A stretch of DNA of 64,000 nucleotides from Streptomyces sp. NRRL S-37 (GTDB lineage: Bacteria > Actinomycetota > Actinomycetes > Streptomycetales > Streptomycetaceae), in NCBI RefSeq assembly GCF_000721605.1, contig NZ_JOIZ01000007.1, forward strand, positions 186,001 through 250,000, given 5' to 3'. The position numbers were made by a program, and so were the translations under genes. A model generated the notes under the pieces. That model did no database searches, was not told the DNA's origin, and saw only the letters and a program-made list of their open reading frames with translations. Of the stretch, positions 48,146 through 57,980 are shown in pieces; position 1 is the first letter of the stretch, and every line of letters starts with the position of its first letter.

Positions 48146-51100
48146 GCGATGTTCGCTCCGATCACGTATCCGTTGTCGCCCACGCTGATGGCGACGCGTT
48201 GGGTCTTGCCCTGGAAGACGACCTCGAAGATCGGCCTCCCGGCCCCCTGGGTGCCGACCCTCGTGCCTTCGGTCAGGGCGGTCTTCACGAGGGCCGGGAT
48301 GTCGTCTATCCGGACCCCCGCGTCCGCGAATTCTCCCGCGTGGCGGAAGATGATGTGGGTCAGGCCCGCGTTGACGTTGCCCTTCTCGAGCCAGGCGAGG
48401 GGCACACCGGGTTTGGCGTACTGGATCACCCAGATCGTGTCCGCCTGGTTGAACTTCACACCGGCGTCCTTGAGCTTGTCCAGAAGCTTCGGATCGAGTG
48501 TGCCGCGGTGGATCTTGGCTCGTTCCGCCACGCCGAGTGCGATGCGCAGGCCCATTCCCGCCGCGCTCGTGGCGTCGCCGACCTGGGCGGCCCCCTTCTC
48601 CCCGTAGATCTTCTTCAGGTCCTTGAGTACCTGCGCGGCGTCCTCACCGGTCTTGATGGCCTTCTCGGCCCGTGTGGCGAGCTTGACGGCCTCGGCGAGC
48701 TTGGTGGCGACCGACGGTGGTGCGAGGATCGCGGCGGCCCAGGCACAGCTGGACTTGTCACCGTGGAAGCACTGGAAGGCGTCCCCCAGCACCAGCTCGT
48801 ACAGGACCGCTCCGGCCTTCTCCCCGAAGAGGGCCTGCCAGCCGATCCTGGTGATCTCCTCGAAGGTGAAGTGGTGGGTCCAGTTGTTGGTCTGGTCCTT
48901 CAGCGTCTCTGTGCCGAGGTACTGCGTGTCCTGCTTCGGGCAGCCGCTCTCGGTCGCGGGGACGTCGGGGTTGAGGCAGTAGTAGTAGCTGACCGTGACG
49001 TCGACGTGCAGCTCGTAGGTGACCGTGCAGCCCTGGAGCGTGTAGACGCACTCGTTGAGCTGTTTGGCCGGTCCCGCCTCGGTGATCTTGTCGATGACGT
49101 AGAACGTGCCGCCGATGCCCGTGCCGGCGCCTGAGGAGACCTGCTGGTTGGCCTGGTTGCGTTCGGCGGACTCCGCCGCCTCCTGGGCCTCCTCCGCGTA
49201 CTTCTGGGCGTCCTTCGCGGCCTCCTCCGCCTCGGTGGCGGCGGCGTCCGCGCGGTCGGCGGCCAAGCGGGCGTCCCTGGCGGCCTCCTCGGCCTCCGAA
49301 GCGGCCGAGCGGGCGGCCTCCGCGTCGAGGGCGGCCTCGTCGGCGGAGTCGCGGGCGTCCTTGGCGTGGCCCTCGGCGCGGCCCGCGGCCTTGTCGGCGG
49401 CCGCCGCGTCCTCGGTGGCCTGGCGGTTGTACTCGACCGTGCGGGCCAGTGAGGCGGCGGCCTTGGACGCGGCGGTGGCGGCGTCGTCGGCGTAGCCGAG
49501 GGCCTCCTTGGCGTAGCCGCGGGCGTCGGCGGCGTGACCGGCGGCGTTCGCGGCGTGGACGTAGGCCTGCTTCGAGTCACCGACGGCCTGGTCGGCGAGG
49601 TTCTTCGCGGCGGAGGCCTCCGCCTGCGCGTTCTTGGCGTGCGCCTCGGCGACGGCCTTCTGCTGCTCGGCGATCGACTTCGACGCCTGGCCGGTCAGCA
49701 CGACGAGGCCGGCGGCCGAGTCGGTGTCGACGTAGGGGGAGCCGAGCTGGATCGCGTCGTTGGCGGGCTTGGCGACCTGGGCGGCGGAGTTCCCCGCGTC
49801 CACCGCGGCCTGCGCGGTGACGTGGGCGAAGCCCGCCGCCTTCGCCGACGCGGCGAGGGCCTTGACGGCCTCCTTGCTCGCCTCGTTCGCGTGGGTCTTG
49901 GCGGTCTTGGCCTCCTGTTCGGCCTCGGCGGCCAGTGCGACGGCCGCCTTGGCCTCGGAGGCGGCGTGCTTCGCCGCCTGGATGGCGTCCGCCGCGGCGC
50001 TGGTCGCGGTCTTCACCGCGGCGTCGGTCTTCAGCTTCGCCGCCTGGGCGCCGTCCGCGTGTGCGCGGGCCCGCTTGGCGGCGGCCTCGGCGCGGGTCGC
50101 CGCGGCGTCCGCCTCCGCTGCCGCCGCCGTCGCGGCGTCGGCCGCGGAGCGGGCCTTCGTCGCGGCCGCCTCGGCGTCGTCGGCGTGCGCGTCGGCCGCG
50201 TCGGCCGCGGCCCTCGCCTCCTGGGCGTTGCTGTCGGACTCGTGCGCCTGGGCGTACGCCTCCTTCGCGTCGGCCTTGGCGCGTGCGGCGTCGGCCTTCT
50301 GCTCGGCGTCCCACGCGTCGTCGCGCAGGTCGCGGGCCTTGTCCTTGGCCTTGACCGCGGCGTCCCTCTTGTCGGACGCCGTGCCCTCGGCCGCCTCGGC
50401 CTTGTCCTTGGCGTCCTTGGCCTTCGTCGCCTCGGCCTCGGCGGTCTTCCGGTGCTCGGCCGCCTCGACCTGCTTGGCGGCGGCCTTCTTCTTCTCCGCC
50501 TCGGCCGTCTCCTCCTCGGCCTCGGCGGCCAGGCGCTCGGCGTGGGCCTCGGCGGCGGCCGTCTTGGCCTCGCCCTCGGCCTTCAGGGCCTCGGTGAGCT
50601 TGGCCTCGGCGGTCTCCTTGTCCTTCTTGGCGTTGTCCCGGTGCGCCTTGGCCGCGTCGGCGGACGCCTTCGCCTGCAGTTCGGCGGTGTGGGCGGCCTC
50701 CCTGCGGAACTCCGCCTTGGACTGCGCGGCCTGGGCGAGCGCCCGCTGGGCGATGGTCGCGCTGTCGCCGGCGGAGGCCCGGGTGGCGGCGGCGGCCGTC
50801 TCGCCGGCCTTCACCATCGCCTCCAGTGCCGCCGCGGCGCCCTTGGTGACCTGCGCCTTCTGCTGACCGACCAACAAACCGCGGCCACGCGGCGCACCCT
50901 GCTCGTCCGCGATGGCGTACGCCGCCTGCTCCGCGGTGTCGGTGGTGGTCACGGCCTTCCGCGCCAGGCCGGCCTGCACCTTGAGGAGGGCGAGTTCCTT
51001 CGTCGCCTTCAGCTGCGCGGAGGTGACGCCCGACTTCGCCTTGTTGAACTGGGCCGTGTCCGGGTAGAACAGGCTGTCGGCGCCCTGGTGGCCGGACGGC

Positions 51101-52620
51101 TTGATCAGGAACTTCTGCGAGGAGGCGTCCTTGCAGTCCCACAGCCGCGCGTCCGTGCTCTTGGTGAACGCGCTCAGGTCCAGGCACTTGCCGGTGGTGA
51201 CGCTCTTCAGGGGCGCGGTGGCGCGGACGTCGCCCTTCCACGACTGCCCCTTGGACGTGTAGCAGTCCGAGATCTGGATCTTCGTGCCGTTCGCCGAGGC
51301 GTTCCCGGCCACGCCCAGGCACTTCTGCGACCCGAGGTTGCGCAGGTAGAGGTCGTTCTCATTGCCCTCGAGCGTCCACTGCTGGGCTGCGCCGCCGTTG
51401 CAGGTGTAGATCTGGACGGGCGTGCCGTTGGTCTTGCCGCCGCCGGCGACGTCCAGGCAGCTGCCCTTCGCGCCCGGCACCTCGATCGTCACATAGCTGT
51501 CACCGATCCAGCCCATCCCGCCGGAGGACCAGTAGTCCTGCCACTGGACGAGGTGGTCGGCGACCCACGAGTTGCCGAGCATCTCCCCGAGCGACTTCGC
51601 ACCGGCGGCGAGCGCCTTGGTGGCGTCCTCGTTGGCGTCGAGGATCAGGTCGCGCTGCCCGGCCTGGGCGGCGACCTCCTCCTGCCACTCGGTGGCGGCG
51701 GTGCCGGCGATCCCGCCCAGCACCTCGTTCGGGTCGATCGGGTCCCGCCAGGCGCAGGACGCGAACCGGGTCTTCAGGTCCTCGACCGCGATGCGGTACT
51801 CGGCGGAACCCGGACTCGGAGCCGTACGCGGGAATCCGCCGGAGGCGAGGAAGAGGCGGGCGTTGTCCGCGCCGGTCGGCTCCAGCGACCAGTCCGTCAG
51901 GTGCTCGAAGGCGTCCCGCTCGGCGAGGTCCCGGTCCCAGTCGGGGGAGTGCGGATCGGGTTCCTTCGTGTACAGAGGTGTGCCCAGGTCCTTGACGGCC
52001 TTGACGGTCTGCTCGTCGGCCGGGGGAGTGGGGTCCTCGTAGAAGTCGTCTTCGCTCTTCCAGAACCGGTCGGCGACCCATTGGGTCAGGCCGGTCTGGG
52101 AGTGGAAGTCCTCCGTGTCGTCACCGGGCGATCCGGGAGGATCACGGAACTCGGCGACGGTGAAGCCGCCGGGCGTCTCCAGCCCGTCGAGAGGCTTCCC
52201 CCAGCTGTCCCTGCGGGAGTTGAGAGCGTCCAGTTCCTTGTCCGCGGCGTCCCGGTCCTTGGTGTACGCGGTGGCGAGGGGCGTGTCCTCCCAGTAGTCG
52301 CGGTTGGCCAGCTCGCGCAGCTTGTCCGGGGGCTGGTTGAGGCCGTCCTGCGCGACGGCGGTCATGGCCGGCCCGCCCAGCCGCAGCACGTCCGACATCA
52401 GGCACTGGTCCTCCCGCAGCTGCTCGGCGGCCGTGACATCGTTCCAGTCGGGAGAGCTGCCCGTGGGAACGGCGTCGTCCCCGGTGATCCGGTCGAGCGG
52501 CTGCGGCTGGGCGGCGACTCCCGCCACCACCGCGAGGCTGAGGGAGAGGGGCAGGAAGCCGGCGAGGAGTCTGGATCGACGTGGTCCGTGCCCGACGGAC
52601 CACGGTGGTCTGGAGCGCAA
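48142..52620 (-). CDS. large secreted protein with ricin-type lectin, Ala-rich coiled coil and C-terminal toxin-like domain
   Basis: This 1492-residue protein has a signal peptide near residues 15-40 (LLAGFLPLSLSLAVVAGVAA), then about 330 residues of unknown helical sequence. A ricin-B-type beta-trefoil lies at about 373-512 (repeats such as CLDVAGGGKTNGTPVQIYTC and KCLDLSAFTKSTDARLWDC). About 630 residues of Ala/Glu/Lys helical repeats follow. A Cys-containing linker (CVYTLQGC; CLNPDVPATESGC) leads to a C-terminal 105-residue domain with AGLTHIIFRHAGEFADAGVR and QGAGRPIFEVVFQGKTQRVA. That end resembles small RNase-type polymorphic toxin tips (possibly BECR-like). TTG 52620 is the best start, with AGGGG upstream. 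Confidence 0.7.
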   Translation of the reverse strand: MRSRPPWSVGHGPRRSRLLAGFLPLSLSLAVVAGVAAQPQPLDRITGDDAVPTGSSPDWNDVTAAEQLREDQCLMSDVLRLGGPAMTAVAQDGLNQPPDKLRELANRDYWEDTPLATAYTKDRDAADKELDALNSRRDSWGKPLDGLETPGGFTVAEFRDPPGSPGDDTEDFHSQTGLTQWVADRFWKSEDDFYEDPTPPADEQTVKAVKDLGTPLYTKEPDPHSPDWDRDLAERDAFEHLTDWSLEPTGADNARLFLASGGFPRTAPSPGSAEYRIAVEDLKTRFASCAWRDPIDPNEVLGGIAGTAATEWQEEVAAQAGQRDLILDANEDATKALAAGAKSLGEMLGNSWVADHLVQWQDYWSSGGMGWIGDSYVTIEVPGAKGSCLDVAGGGKTNGTPVQIYTCNGGAAQQWTLEGNENDLYLRNLGSQKCLGVAGNASANGTKIQISDCYTSKGQSWKGDVRATAPLKSVTTGKCLDLSAFTKSTDARLWDCKDASSQKFLIKPSGHQGADSLFYPDTAQFNKAKSGVTSAQLKATKELALLKVQAGLARKAVTTTDTAEQAAYAIADEQGAPRGRGLLVGQQKAQVTKGAAAALEAMVKAGETAAAATRASAGDSATIAQRALAQAAQSKAEFRREAAHTAELQAKASADAAKAHRDNAKKDKETAEAKLTEALKAEGEAKTAAAEAHAERLAAEAEEETAEAEKKKAAAKQVEAAEHRKTAEAEATKAKDAKDKAEAAEGTASDKRDAAVKAKDKARDLRDDAWDAEQKADAARAKADAKEAYAQAHESDSNAQEARAAADAADAHADDAEAAATKARSAADAATAAAAEADAAATRAEAAAKRARAHADGAQAAKLKTDAAVKTATSAAADAIQAAKHAASEAKAAVALAAEAEQEAKTAKTHANEASKEAVKALAASAKAAGFAHVTAQAAVDAGNSAAQVAKPANDAIQLGSPYVDTDSAAGLVVLTGQASKSIAEQQKAVAEAHAKNAQAEASAAKNLADQAVGDSKQAYVHAANAAGHAADARGYAKEALGYADDAATAASKAAASLARTVEYNRQATEDAAAADKAAGRAEGHAKDARDSADEAALDAEAARSAASEAEEAARDARLAADRADAAATEAEEAAKDAQKYAEEAQEAAESAERNQANQQVSSGAGTGIGGTFYVIDKITEAGPAKQLNECVYTLQGCTVTYELHVDVTVSYYYCLNPDVPATESGCPKQDTQYLGTETLKDQTNNWTHHFTFEEITRIGWQALFGEKAGAVLYELVLGDAFQCFHGDKSSCAWAAAILAPPSVATKLAEAVKLATRAEKAIKTGEDAAQVLKDLKKIYGEKGAAQVGDATSAAGMGLRIALGVAERAKIHRGTLDPKLLDKLKDAGVKFNQADTIWVIQYAKPGVPLAWLEKGNVNAGLTHIIFRHAGEFADAGVRIDDIPALVKTALTEGTRVGTQGAGRPIFEVVFQGKTQRVAISVGDNGYVIGANIA

Positions 52621-53071
52621 GGGTGCATCCCCTGTTCGTTGGAGGGAGATGACCGGGATTCCGCCGGCGGGCGCGAGGGGGCCGCGAGGGCGCGCCTGGC
52701 TCCCGCGGCGTCAGGAACGGCGATGGTCGTCCGGTGCGGGATGCACGAATGACAGATGGTGTGGCATACGACGCGCCCCTCCCCGTGGCGGCGCTGTTCC
52801 CCCGGCCGCTGATGGATGTGCGCGGAACGGACTGGTCAGGTCCGGCTGCGCGGGCGCAACACTAGGCAGGTGCCCGGGCACGGGGAAGAGCGGCCGGTTC
52901 CGTTTCCGGCCGAGGTTGGCGGGATTTCGGCTACCGGCCGGTAGCCGTTCTCGTTCTCCGTTCCTTCACATCTCAAGGGGCGTTTGTGAAGTTATGGTGT
53001 TCGAGTGGCGACCGAAGTGGTCCGCCGTCGATCGAAGTTGGCCGGTATTGAGCAATGGTCGCCCGGGGTTG
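52621..53071. promoter_or_regulatory. upstream region of the toxin-like gene
   Basis: No gene is supported in these 451 bases. They should carry the promoter of the toxin-like gene and the terminator of the DUF389 gene. An 18-base palindrome at 52929-52946 is the only clear structure. Confidence 0.35.
52929..52946. promoter_or_regulatory. 18-bp perfect palindrome
   Basis: GGCTACCGG at 52929-52937 is followed directly by CCGGTAGCC, a loopless perfect palindrome. A dimeric regulator site is more likely than a terminator, since there is no loop. It lies 300 bases before the start of the toxin-like gene. Confidence 0.45.
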
Positions 53072-54019
53072 TCAGGCGCGCGCCCGCTTGCGCAGCCGCT
53101 CGTGCTGGCTGGCCCAGAAGTACTTCTGGGCCAGCAGCGTGGCGGTGCCCGCGATGACGATGCCGAGCAGGTTGAGCAGGAGCTGCTCGGTCGACCCCCA
53201 GGTCTGGGCCGTGTCGCCGTAGCTCAGCGCCACCGCGGCGTTCGCGGCGGCCGGGACCGTCGTCACCGAGATGGCGACGCCCACCAGCGCGCCGGACTTC
53301 GCGGACGTCAGCGAGAGCGTGCCGGCCGCCCCGGCCAGGACCGCCACCACGAACGAGAACCAGTCGGGGGCGTACACGAAGCCGGTCTGCGGCCGTTCGC
53401 CCTTCAGCTGTTCCTCGGTGAACAGTCCCACCGCGTCCATGAAGAGGCTGAACCCCACCGTCACCGCCATCGCCACCGCGAAGCCCACCAGCAGGGCGGT
53501 CACCGAGCGCAGCGCGAGGCGGGGCCGGCGCTGCACGGCCGCCGTGCAGATACCGGCCAGCGGCCCGAACTCCGGGCCCACCGCCATCGCGCCCACGATC
53601 AGGATCGCGTTGTCCAGCACCACACCGCAGGCCGCGATCACCGTGGCCAGCGTGAGGAACGCGAGATAGGTGACCGAGAGCGTCGACTCCTCGTGGGTGG
53701 CCTCGGCCAGGTGCTCCCACAGCACCGCGTCCGCGGCCTCGCCCGGCGCGTCCTCCTCCGCCTTCTCGGCCCGCTTCGACAGCGACAGGTCGATGTTCTC
53801 CACGGCGATGGAACCGCTGACGTCCAGCCCCAGCCGCTGGAGCTCGCTCAGCAGGTCGTCGCCGGCCTCCCGCGCCACGTCGCACATCACCACGTCCCCC
53901 GCGGGATCGCGGGCCGCACCCGGCAGCACGCACAGGTGCGCGGTGCCGATCGTCCCCTCGATCAGCCGGACCACGTCCTCGGTCTTCCCGGCCGGTGTGA
54001 TCACTCGCAGGTGCAGCAT
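53072..54019 (-). CDS. DUF389 membrane protein
   Basis: The 315-residue protein has a cytoplasmic N-terminus (MLHLRVITPAGKTEDVVRLI) and six or so membrane helices. The DUF389 signature VLDNAILIVGAMAVGPEFGP lies near residue 140, with a pattern like VGVAISVTTVPAAANAAVAL further on. Its function is not established. It follows coaA with a 16-base gap on the same strand, so they may be cotranscribed. Confidence 0.88.
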   Translation of the reverse strand: MLHLRVITPAGKTEDVVRLIEGTIGTAHLCVLPGAARDPAGDVVMCDVAREAGDDLLSELQRLGLDVSGSIAVENIDLSLSKRAEKAEEDAPGEAADAVLWEHLAEATHEESTLSVTYLAFLTLATVIAACGVVLDNAILIVGAMAVGPEFGPLAGICTAAVQRRPRLALRSVTALLVGFAVAMAVTVGFSLFMDAVGLFTEEQLKGERPQTGFVYAPDWFSFVVAVLAGAAGTLSLTSAKSGALVGVAISVTTVPAAANAAVALSYGDTAQTWGSTEQLLLNLLGIVIAGTATLLAQKYFWASQHERLRKRARA

Positions 54020-54035
54020 GGCGGCAGCCTAGCGG

Positions 54036-55025
54036 TCAGAGTTTGCGCAGGCTGAGGCGCTGTACCTTGTGGTCCGGGCCCTTGCGCAGCACCAGTGTGG
54101 CCCGGCCCCGGGTCGGGGCGATGTTCTCCGTCAGGTTGGGCTTGTTGATGGTGCGCCACATCGTGCGGGCGTAGTCGAGGGCCTCCTCCTCGGAGACCTG
54201 GGTGTACCTGCGGAAGTACGACGACGGGTCCTGGAACGCGGTCTCCCGCAGCCGCTTGAAGCGGTTGAGGTACCAGCGCTCGATGTCCTCCGTGCGGGCG
54301 TCCACGTACACGCTGAAGTCGAAGTAGTCGGCGAGGCCCACGCGCGTGCGGCCGTCCTGGCCGGGGAGGGCCGGCTGGAGGACGTTGAGGCCCTCGACGA
54401 TCAGGATGTCCGGGCGGCGCACGGTGAGCTTCTCGCCGGGCACGATGTCGTAGATCAGGTGGGAGTAGACGGGGGCGGAGACCTCCCTCTTGCCCGCCTT
54501 GACGTCGGCGACGAAACGGGTCAGCGCGCGGCGGTCGTACGACTCGGGGAAACCTTTCCGCGACATCAGGCCCCGTTCCTGGAGCTCCTTCGTCGGCAGC
54601 AGGAACCCGTCGGTCGTCACCAGCTCCACGCGCGGGTGCTCGGGCCAGCGGGACAGCAGCGCCTGGAGCAGCCGGGCCACCGTGGACTTGCCGACGGCCA
54701 CGGAACCGGCGACCCCTATGACGAAGGGGGTGCCCGACTGGGAGCCTTGTTCGCCGAGGAACGTGTTCAGCGCGCCCCGCAGTCCGTCGGTGGCGCCGAC
54801 GTAGAGGTTGAGCAGCCGGGACAGCGGGAGGTAGATGTCCCGCACCTCGTCGAGGTCGATGACGTCACCGAGGCCGCGCAGCCGCTCGACCTCCGCCGCC
54901 GACAGGGGCAGCGGGGTCTTGTCGCGCAGCGCGCTCCACTCGGCGCGGGTGAGGTCGACGTAGGGAGTCGCCTCCGGCCGCTGCCGGTGGGCGCTCTGGG
55001 GTGTCGAGGAGACCGGAGAGATCAC
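54036..55025 (-). CDS. coaA: pantothenate kinase, type I
   Basis: This kinase phosphorylates pantothenate, the first and controlling step of CoA synthesis. The 329-residue protein has Walker A in [28 protein letters not shown], the substrate segment [17 protein letters not shown] and the end RLSLRKL. In E. coli type I enzymes are inhibited by CoA. GTG 55025 is the start. It is divergent from a lipoprotein gene. Confidence 0.97.
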   Translation of the reverse strand: MISPVSSTPQSAHRQRPEATPYVDLTRAEWSALRDKTPLPLSAAEVERLRGLGDVIDLDEVRDIYLPLSRLLNLYVGATDGLRGALNTFLGEQGSQSGTPFVIGVAGSVAVGKSTVARLLQALLSRWPEHPRVELVTTDGFLLPTKELQERGLMSRKGFPESYDRRALTRFVADVKAGKREVSAPVYSHLIYDIVPGEKLTVRRPDILIVEGLNVLQPALPGQDGRTRVGLADYFDFSVYVDARTEDIERWYLNRFKRLRETAFQDPSSYFRRYTQVSEEEALDYARTMWRTINKPNLTENIAPTRGRATLVLRKGPDHKVQRLSLRKL

Positions 55026-55234
55026 AGTCCATTGTTAACGGAGTTTGAACAAGGTGGCGGGTGGGCTGTGTCACGTACGGCGTCGCCCGTGACCGTCCGG
55101 GATCACATGGTGGTCACGGTCGCATACCGGGTGATCGTCTGATGATCATCTGTGCGGTGGCTGTGTGCGAGATCCGTTTACAGTGCGCGCAATGCGCCGC
55201 GGATTCCTCCGCGCCTTCGAGAAAGAGTTCCCAC

Positions 55235-56023
55235 GTGAGAACCACCGCCGTCCGCCGTACCGCGCTCGCCGCCTCCGCCGCCGCGCTCGCCCTGCTCGTC
55301 ACCGCCTGCGGTGGCTCCGGCGACGAGGACAAGGCCGACGACAGCAAGGGCAAGGGCGACTCGACCGCCTCCGCGTCCGCCGCACCGGCGGCCAAGCCGC
55401 TCACCGCCGCCGAGCTGGAGAAGGCCGCGCTGGCGCAGGCGGACGTCAAGGACGGCAAGGTGACGAAGGTGACCGCCGCGGACGACGTCGCCGCCGACAA
55501 GGTGAAGTCGAAGGACGCGGCCTGCCAGCCGCTCGCCCACCTGCAGATGGGTGTGCCCGCCGGCTCGCCGGCCGCCACGGTGAAGCGGTCCTGGACGGGC
55601 GAGCCGCAGAAGCCGGCCGGGGACGTCAGCCCCGAGGAGGCCCTGCTCGCCGGGCTCGACGCGGAGAAGATGCTCGTCACGCTCGCCTCCTACGAGGACG
55701 GCGGCGCCGAGCAGGTCATCAAGGACGTGGACGCCGCCGCCGGCAAGTGCGCCGGAGGCTTCACCTACGACGCCATGGGTGAGCCGTTCAAGATCCTGAC
55801 GGTCGAGAAGACCGAGGCGCCCGGCGGCGCCGACGAGGCGGTCGCGATCACGGCGACCCTGGCCGCGGAGGAGGGCGTGAAGGCTCCCATGAAGCTGGTC
55901 GTCGCCCGCAAGGGCGCCACCGTCGCCTCCTTCACCGTCACCAACTTCGCCTCCGCCGCCACCGGCGAGGACTTCGACTTCCCGACGGCGGTCTCCGACG
56001 CCCAGCTCGGCAAGCTCGCCTGA
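55235..56023 (+). CDS. hypothetical lipoprotein
   Basis: The 262-residue protein begins VRTTAVRRTALAASAAALAL and has a lipobox LLVTACGG, so it is exported and lipid-anchored. A Lys/Asp/Ser-rich linker follows, then a domain of about 200 residues with two Cys (DAACQPLAH, GKCAGGFTYD). I do not recognise the family, although such lipoproteins are frequent in Streptomyces. GTG 55235 was chosen from the signal peptide; the ribosome site is weak. A strong terminator follows. Confidence 0.75.
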   Translation: MRTTAVRRTALAASAAALALLVTACGGSGDEDKADDSKGKGDSTASASAAPAAKPLTAAELEKAALAQADVKDGKVTKVTAADDVAADKVKSKDAACQPLAHLQMGVPAGSPAATVKRSWTGEPQKPAGDVSPEEALLAGLDAEKMLVTLASYEDGGAEQVIKDVDAAAGKCAGGFTYDAMGEPFKILTVEKTEAPGGADEAVAITATLAAEEGVKAPMKLVVARKGATVASFTVTNFASAATGEDFDFPTAVSDAQLGKLA

Positions 56024-56040
56024 GTCACCTCCGGGTTCCG

Positions 56041-56071
56041 TTCCCACCGGTGCTTCCTGCACCGGTGGGAA
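56041..56071. terminator. terminator between the lipoprotein gene and glmS
   Basis: A perfect 13-base inverted repeat (56041-56053 and 56059-56071) with a TTCCT loop is followed by TTTCCGATTTC. It lies 18 bases after the lipoprotein stop and 62 bases before glmS. Confidence 0.85.
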
Positions 56072-56132
56072 TTTCCGATTTCGGGCAGGCAAAGGCCATT
56101 TCCGGCGGCTGACGGACCGTAGGCTGCCGGTC

Positions 56133-57980
56133 ATGTGCGGAATCGTGGGATACGTGGGGCCGCAGTCGGCGCTGAACGTCGTGACGGCCGGACTGAAGCG
56201 ACTGGAGTACCGGGGCTACGACTCGGCGGGCGTCGCCGTCCTGGCGGACGGGGGTCTGGCCACCGCCAAGCGGGCCGGGAAACTCGTCAACCTGGAGAAG
56301 GAGCTGGCCGAACGGCCGCTGCCGACCGGCACCACCGGCATCGGGCACACCCGCTGGGCCACCCACGGCGGCCCGACCGACGCCAACGCCCACCCGCACC
56401 TCGACAACGCGGGCCGGGTCGCCGTCGTCCACAACGGCATCATCGAGAACTTCGCCGCCCTGCGCGCCGAGCTGACCGAGCGCGGCCACGACCTCGCCTC
56501 CGAGACGGACACCGAGGTCGTCGCCCACCTCCTCGCCGAGGAGTTCTCCGCCTGCGCCGACCTCGCGGAGGCGATGCGGCTGGTCTGCCGCCGCCTGGAG
56601 GGCGCGTTCACCCTGGTCGCCGTCCACGCGGACGAGCCGGACGTGGTGGTCGGCGCGCGCCGCAACTCCCCGCTGGTGGTGGGCGTGGGGGAGGGCGAGG
56701 CCTTCCTCGCCTCCGACGTGGCCGCGTTCATCGCCCATACCCGTGAGGCCGTCGAGCTGGGCCAGGACCAGGTGGTCGAGCTGCGCCGCGACGCGGTGAC
56801 GGTCACCGACTTCGACGGCGCCCCCGCCGACGTCCGCGCGTACCACGTCGACTGGGACGCCTCCGCCGCCGAGAAGGGCGGCTACGCCTCCTTCATGCTC
56901 AAGGAGATCGCCGAGCAGCCGAAGGCGGTCGCCGACACGCTGCTCGGGCGGATCGACGGGGCGGGCTCGCTGACCCTGGACGAGGTCCGCATCCCGGCCA
57001 ACGTCCTGCGCGAGACCGACAAGGTCGTCATCGTCGCCTGCGGTACGGCCTTCCACGCCGGACTGATCGCCAAGTACGCCATCGAGCACTGGACCCGGCT
57101 CCCCTGCGAGGTGGAACTGGCCAGCGAGTTCCGCTACCGCGACCCGATCCTCGACCAGCAGACCCTCGTCATCGCCATCTCCCAGTCCGGCGAGACCATG
57201 GACACCCTGATGGCCCTGCGCCACGCCCGCGAGCAGGGCGCGCACGTGCTGGCGATCTGCAACACCAACGGCTCGACCATCCCGCGCGAGTCGGACGCCG
57301 TGCTGTACACGCACGCCGGCCCGGAGGTCGCGGTCGCCTCGACCAAGGCGTTCCTGACCCAGCTCGTCGCCTGCTACCTCGTCGCGCTGTACCTGGGCCA
57401 GGTGCGGGGCACCAAGTGGGCGGACGAGATCCGCGCGGTGGTGCGGGACCTGTCGTCGGTCTCCGGCGCGGTGGAGCGCGTCCTGGGCACGATGGAGCCG
57501 GTACGGGAGCTGGCGCGGTCGCTGGCCGCGAAGGACACGGTGCTGTTCCTGGGCCGGCACGTGGGCTACCCCGTCGCCCTGGAGGGCGCGCTGAAGCTGA
57601 AGGAACTCGCGTACATGCACGCGGAGGGCTTCGCGGCGGGCGAGCTGAAGCACGGGCCGATCGCGCTGATCGAGGACGACGTGCCGGTGGTCGTGGTCGC
57701 GCCGTCGCCGCGCGGTCGCTCCGTCCTCCACGACAAGATCGTCTCCAACATCCAGGAGATCCGGGCGCGGGGTGCGCGGACGATCGTCATCGCGGAGGAG
57801 GGCGACGAGGCGGTCGCGCCGTACGCGGACCACCTGATCCGCGTCCCGGCCACCCCGACCCTGCTCCAGCCCCTGGTGACGACGGTGCCGCTCCAGGTCT
57901 TCGCCTGCGAACTGGCGACGGCGCGGGGCAACGAGGTGGATCAGCCTCGGAACCTGGCGAAGTCGGTGACGGTGGAGTAG
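56133..57980 (+). CDS. glmS: glutamine-fructose-6-phosphate aminotransferase
   Basis: This enzyme makes glucosamine-6-phosphate from fructose-6-phosphate and glutamine, the first committed step to UDP-GlcNAc. The 615-residue protein has the catalytic Cys2 (MCGIVGYVG), the glutaminase motif GIGHTRWATHG and HNGIIENF. Two SIS domains follow, the first with ACGTAFHAGLIAKYAIE and ISQSGETMDTL. The C-terminus is QPRNLAKSVTVE. No glmS ribozyme is visible upstream. Its last 40 bases overlap, tail to tail, the DUF397 gene on the opposite strand. Confidence 0.97.
   Translation: MCGIVGYVGPQSALNVVTAGLKRLEYRGYDSAGVAVLADGGLATAKRAGKLVNLEKELAERPLPTGTTGIGHTRWATHGGPTDANAHPHLDNAGRVAVVHNGIIENFAALRAELTERGHDLASETDTEVVAHLLAEEFSACADLAEAMRLVCRRLEGAFTLVAVHADEPDVVVGARRNSPLVVGVGEGEAFLASDVAAFIAHTREAVELGQDQVVELRRDAVTVTDFDGAPADVRAYHVDWDASAAEKGGYASFMLKEIAEQPKAVADTLLGRIDGAGSLTLDEVRIPANVLRETDKVVIVACGTAFHAGLIAKYAIEHWTRLPCEVELASEFRYRDPILDQQTLVIAISQSGETMDTLMALRHAREQGAHVLAICNTNGSTIPRESDAVLYTHAGPEVAVASTKAFLTQLVACYLVALYLGQVRGTKWADEIRAVVRDLSSVSGAVERVLGTMEPVRELARSLAAKDTVLFLGRHVGYPVALEGALKLKELAYMHAEGFAAGELKHGPIALIEDDVPVVVVAPSPRGRSVLHDKIVSNIQEIRARGARTIVIAEEGDEAVAPYADHLIRVPATPTLLQPLVTTVPLQVFACELATARGNEVDQPRNLAKSVTVE

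Noticed and set aside
48700..52600. CRISPR or DNA-level repeat array
   Set aside because: The repetitive look comes from Ala/Glu/Lys codons of a helical protein; repeat units are not of constant length and spacers are absent.
49534..52752. 1072-residue plus-strand frame opposite the toxin-like gene
   Set aside because: Its Gly/Leu/Arg-rich repeats mirror the Ala/Glu/Lys repeats of the minus-strand gene, which has a signal peptide and lectin domain.
56133..56160. glmS ribozyme
   Set aside because: The 109-base gap before glmS is mostly a terminator hairpin and shows no room or sequence for the ribozyme core.
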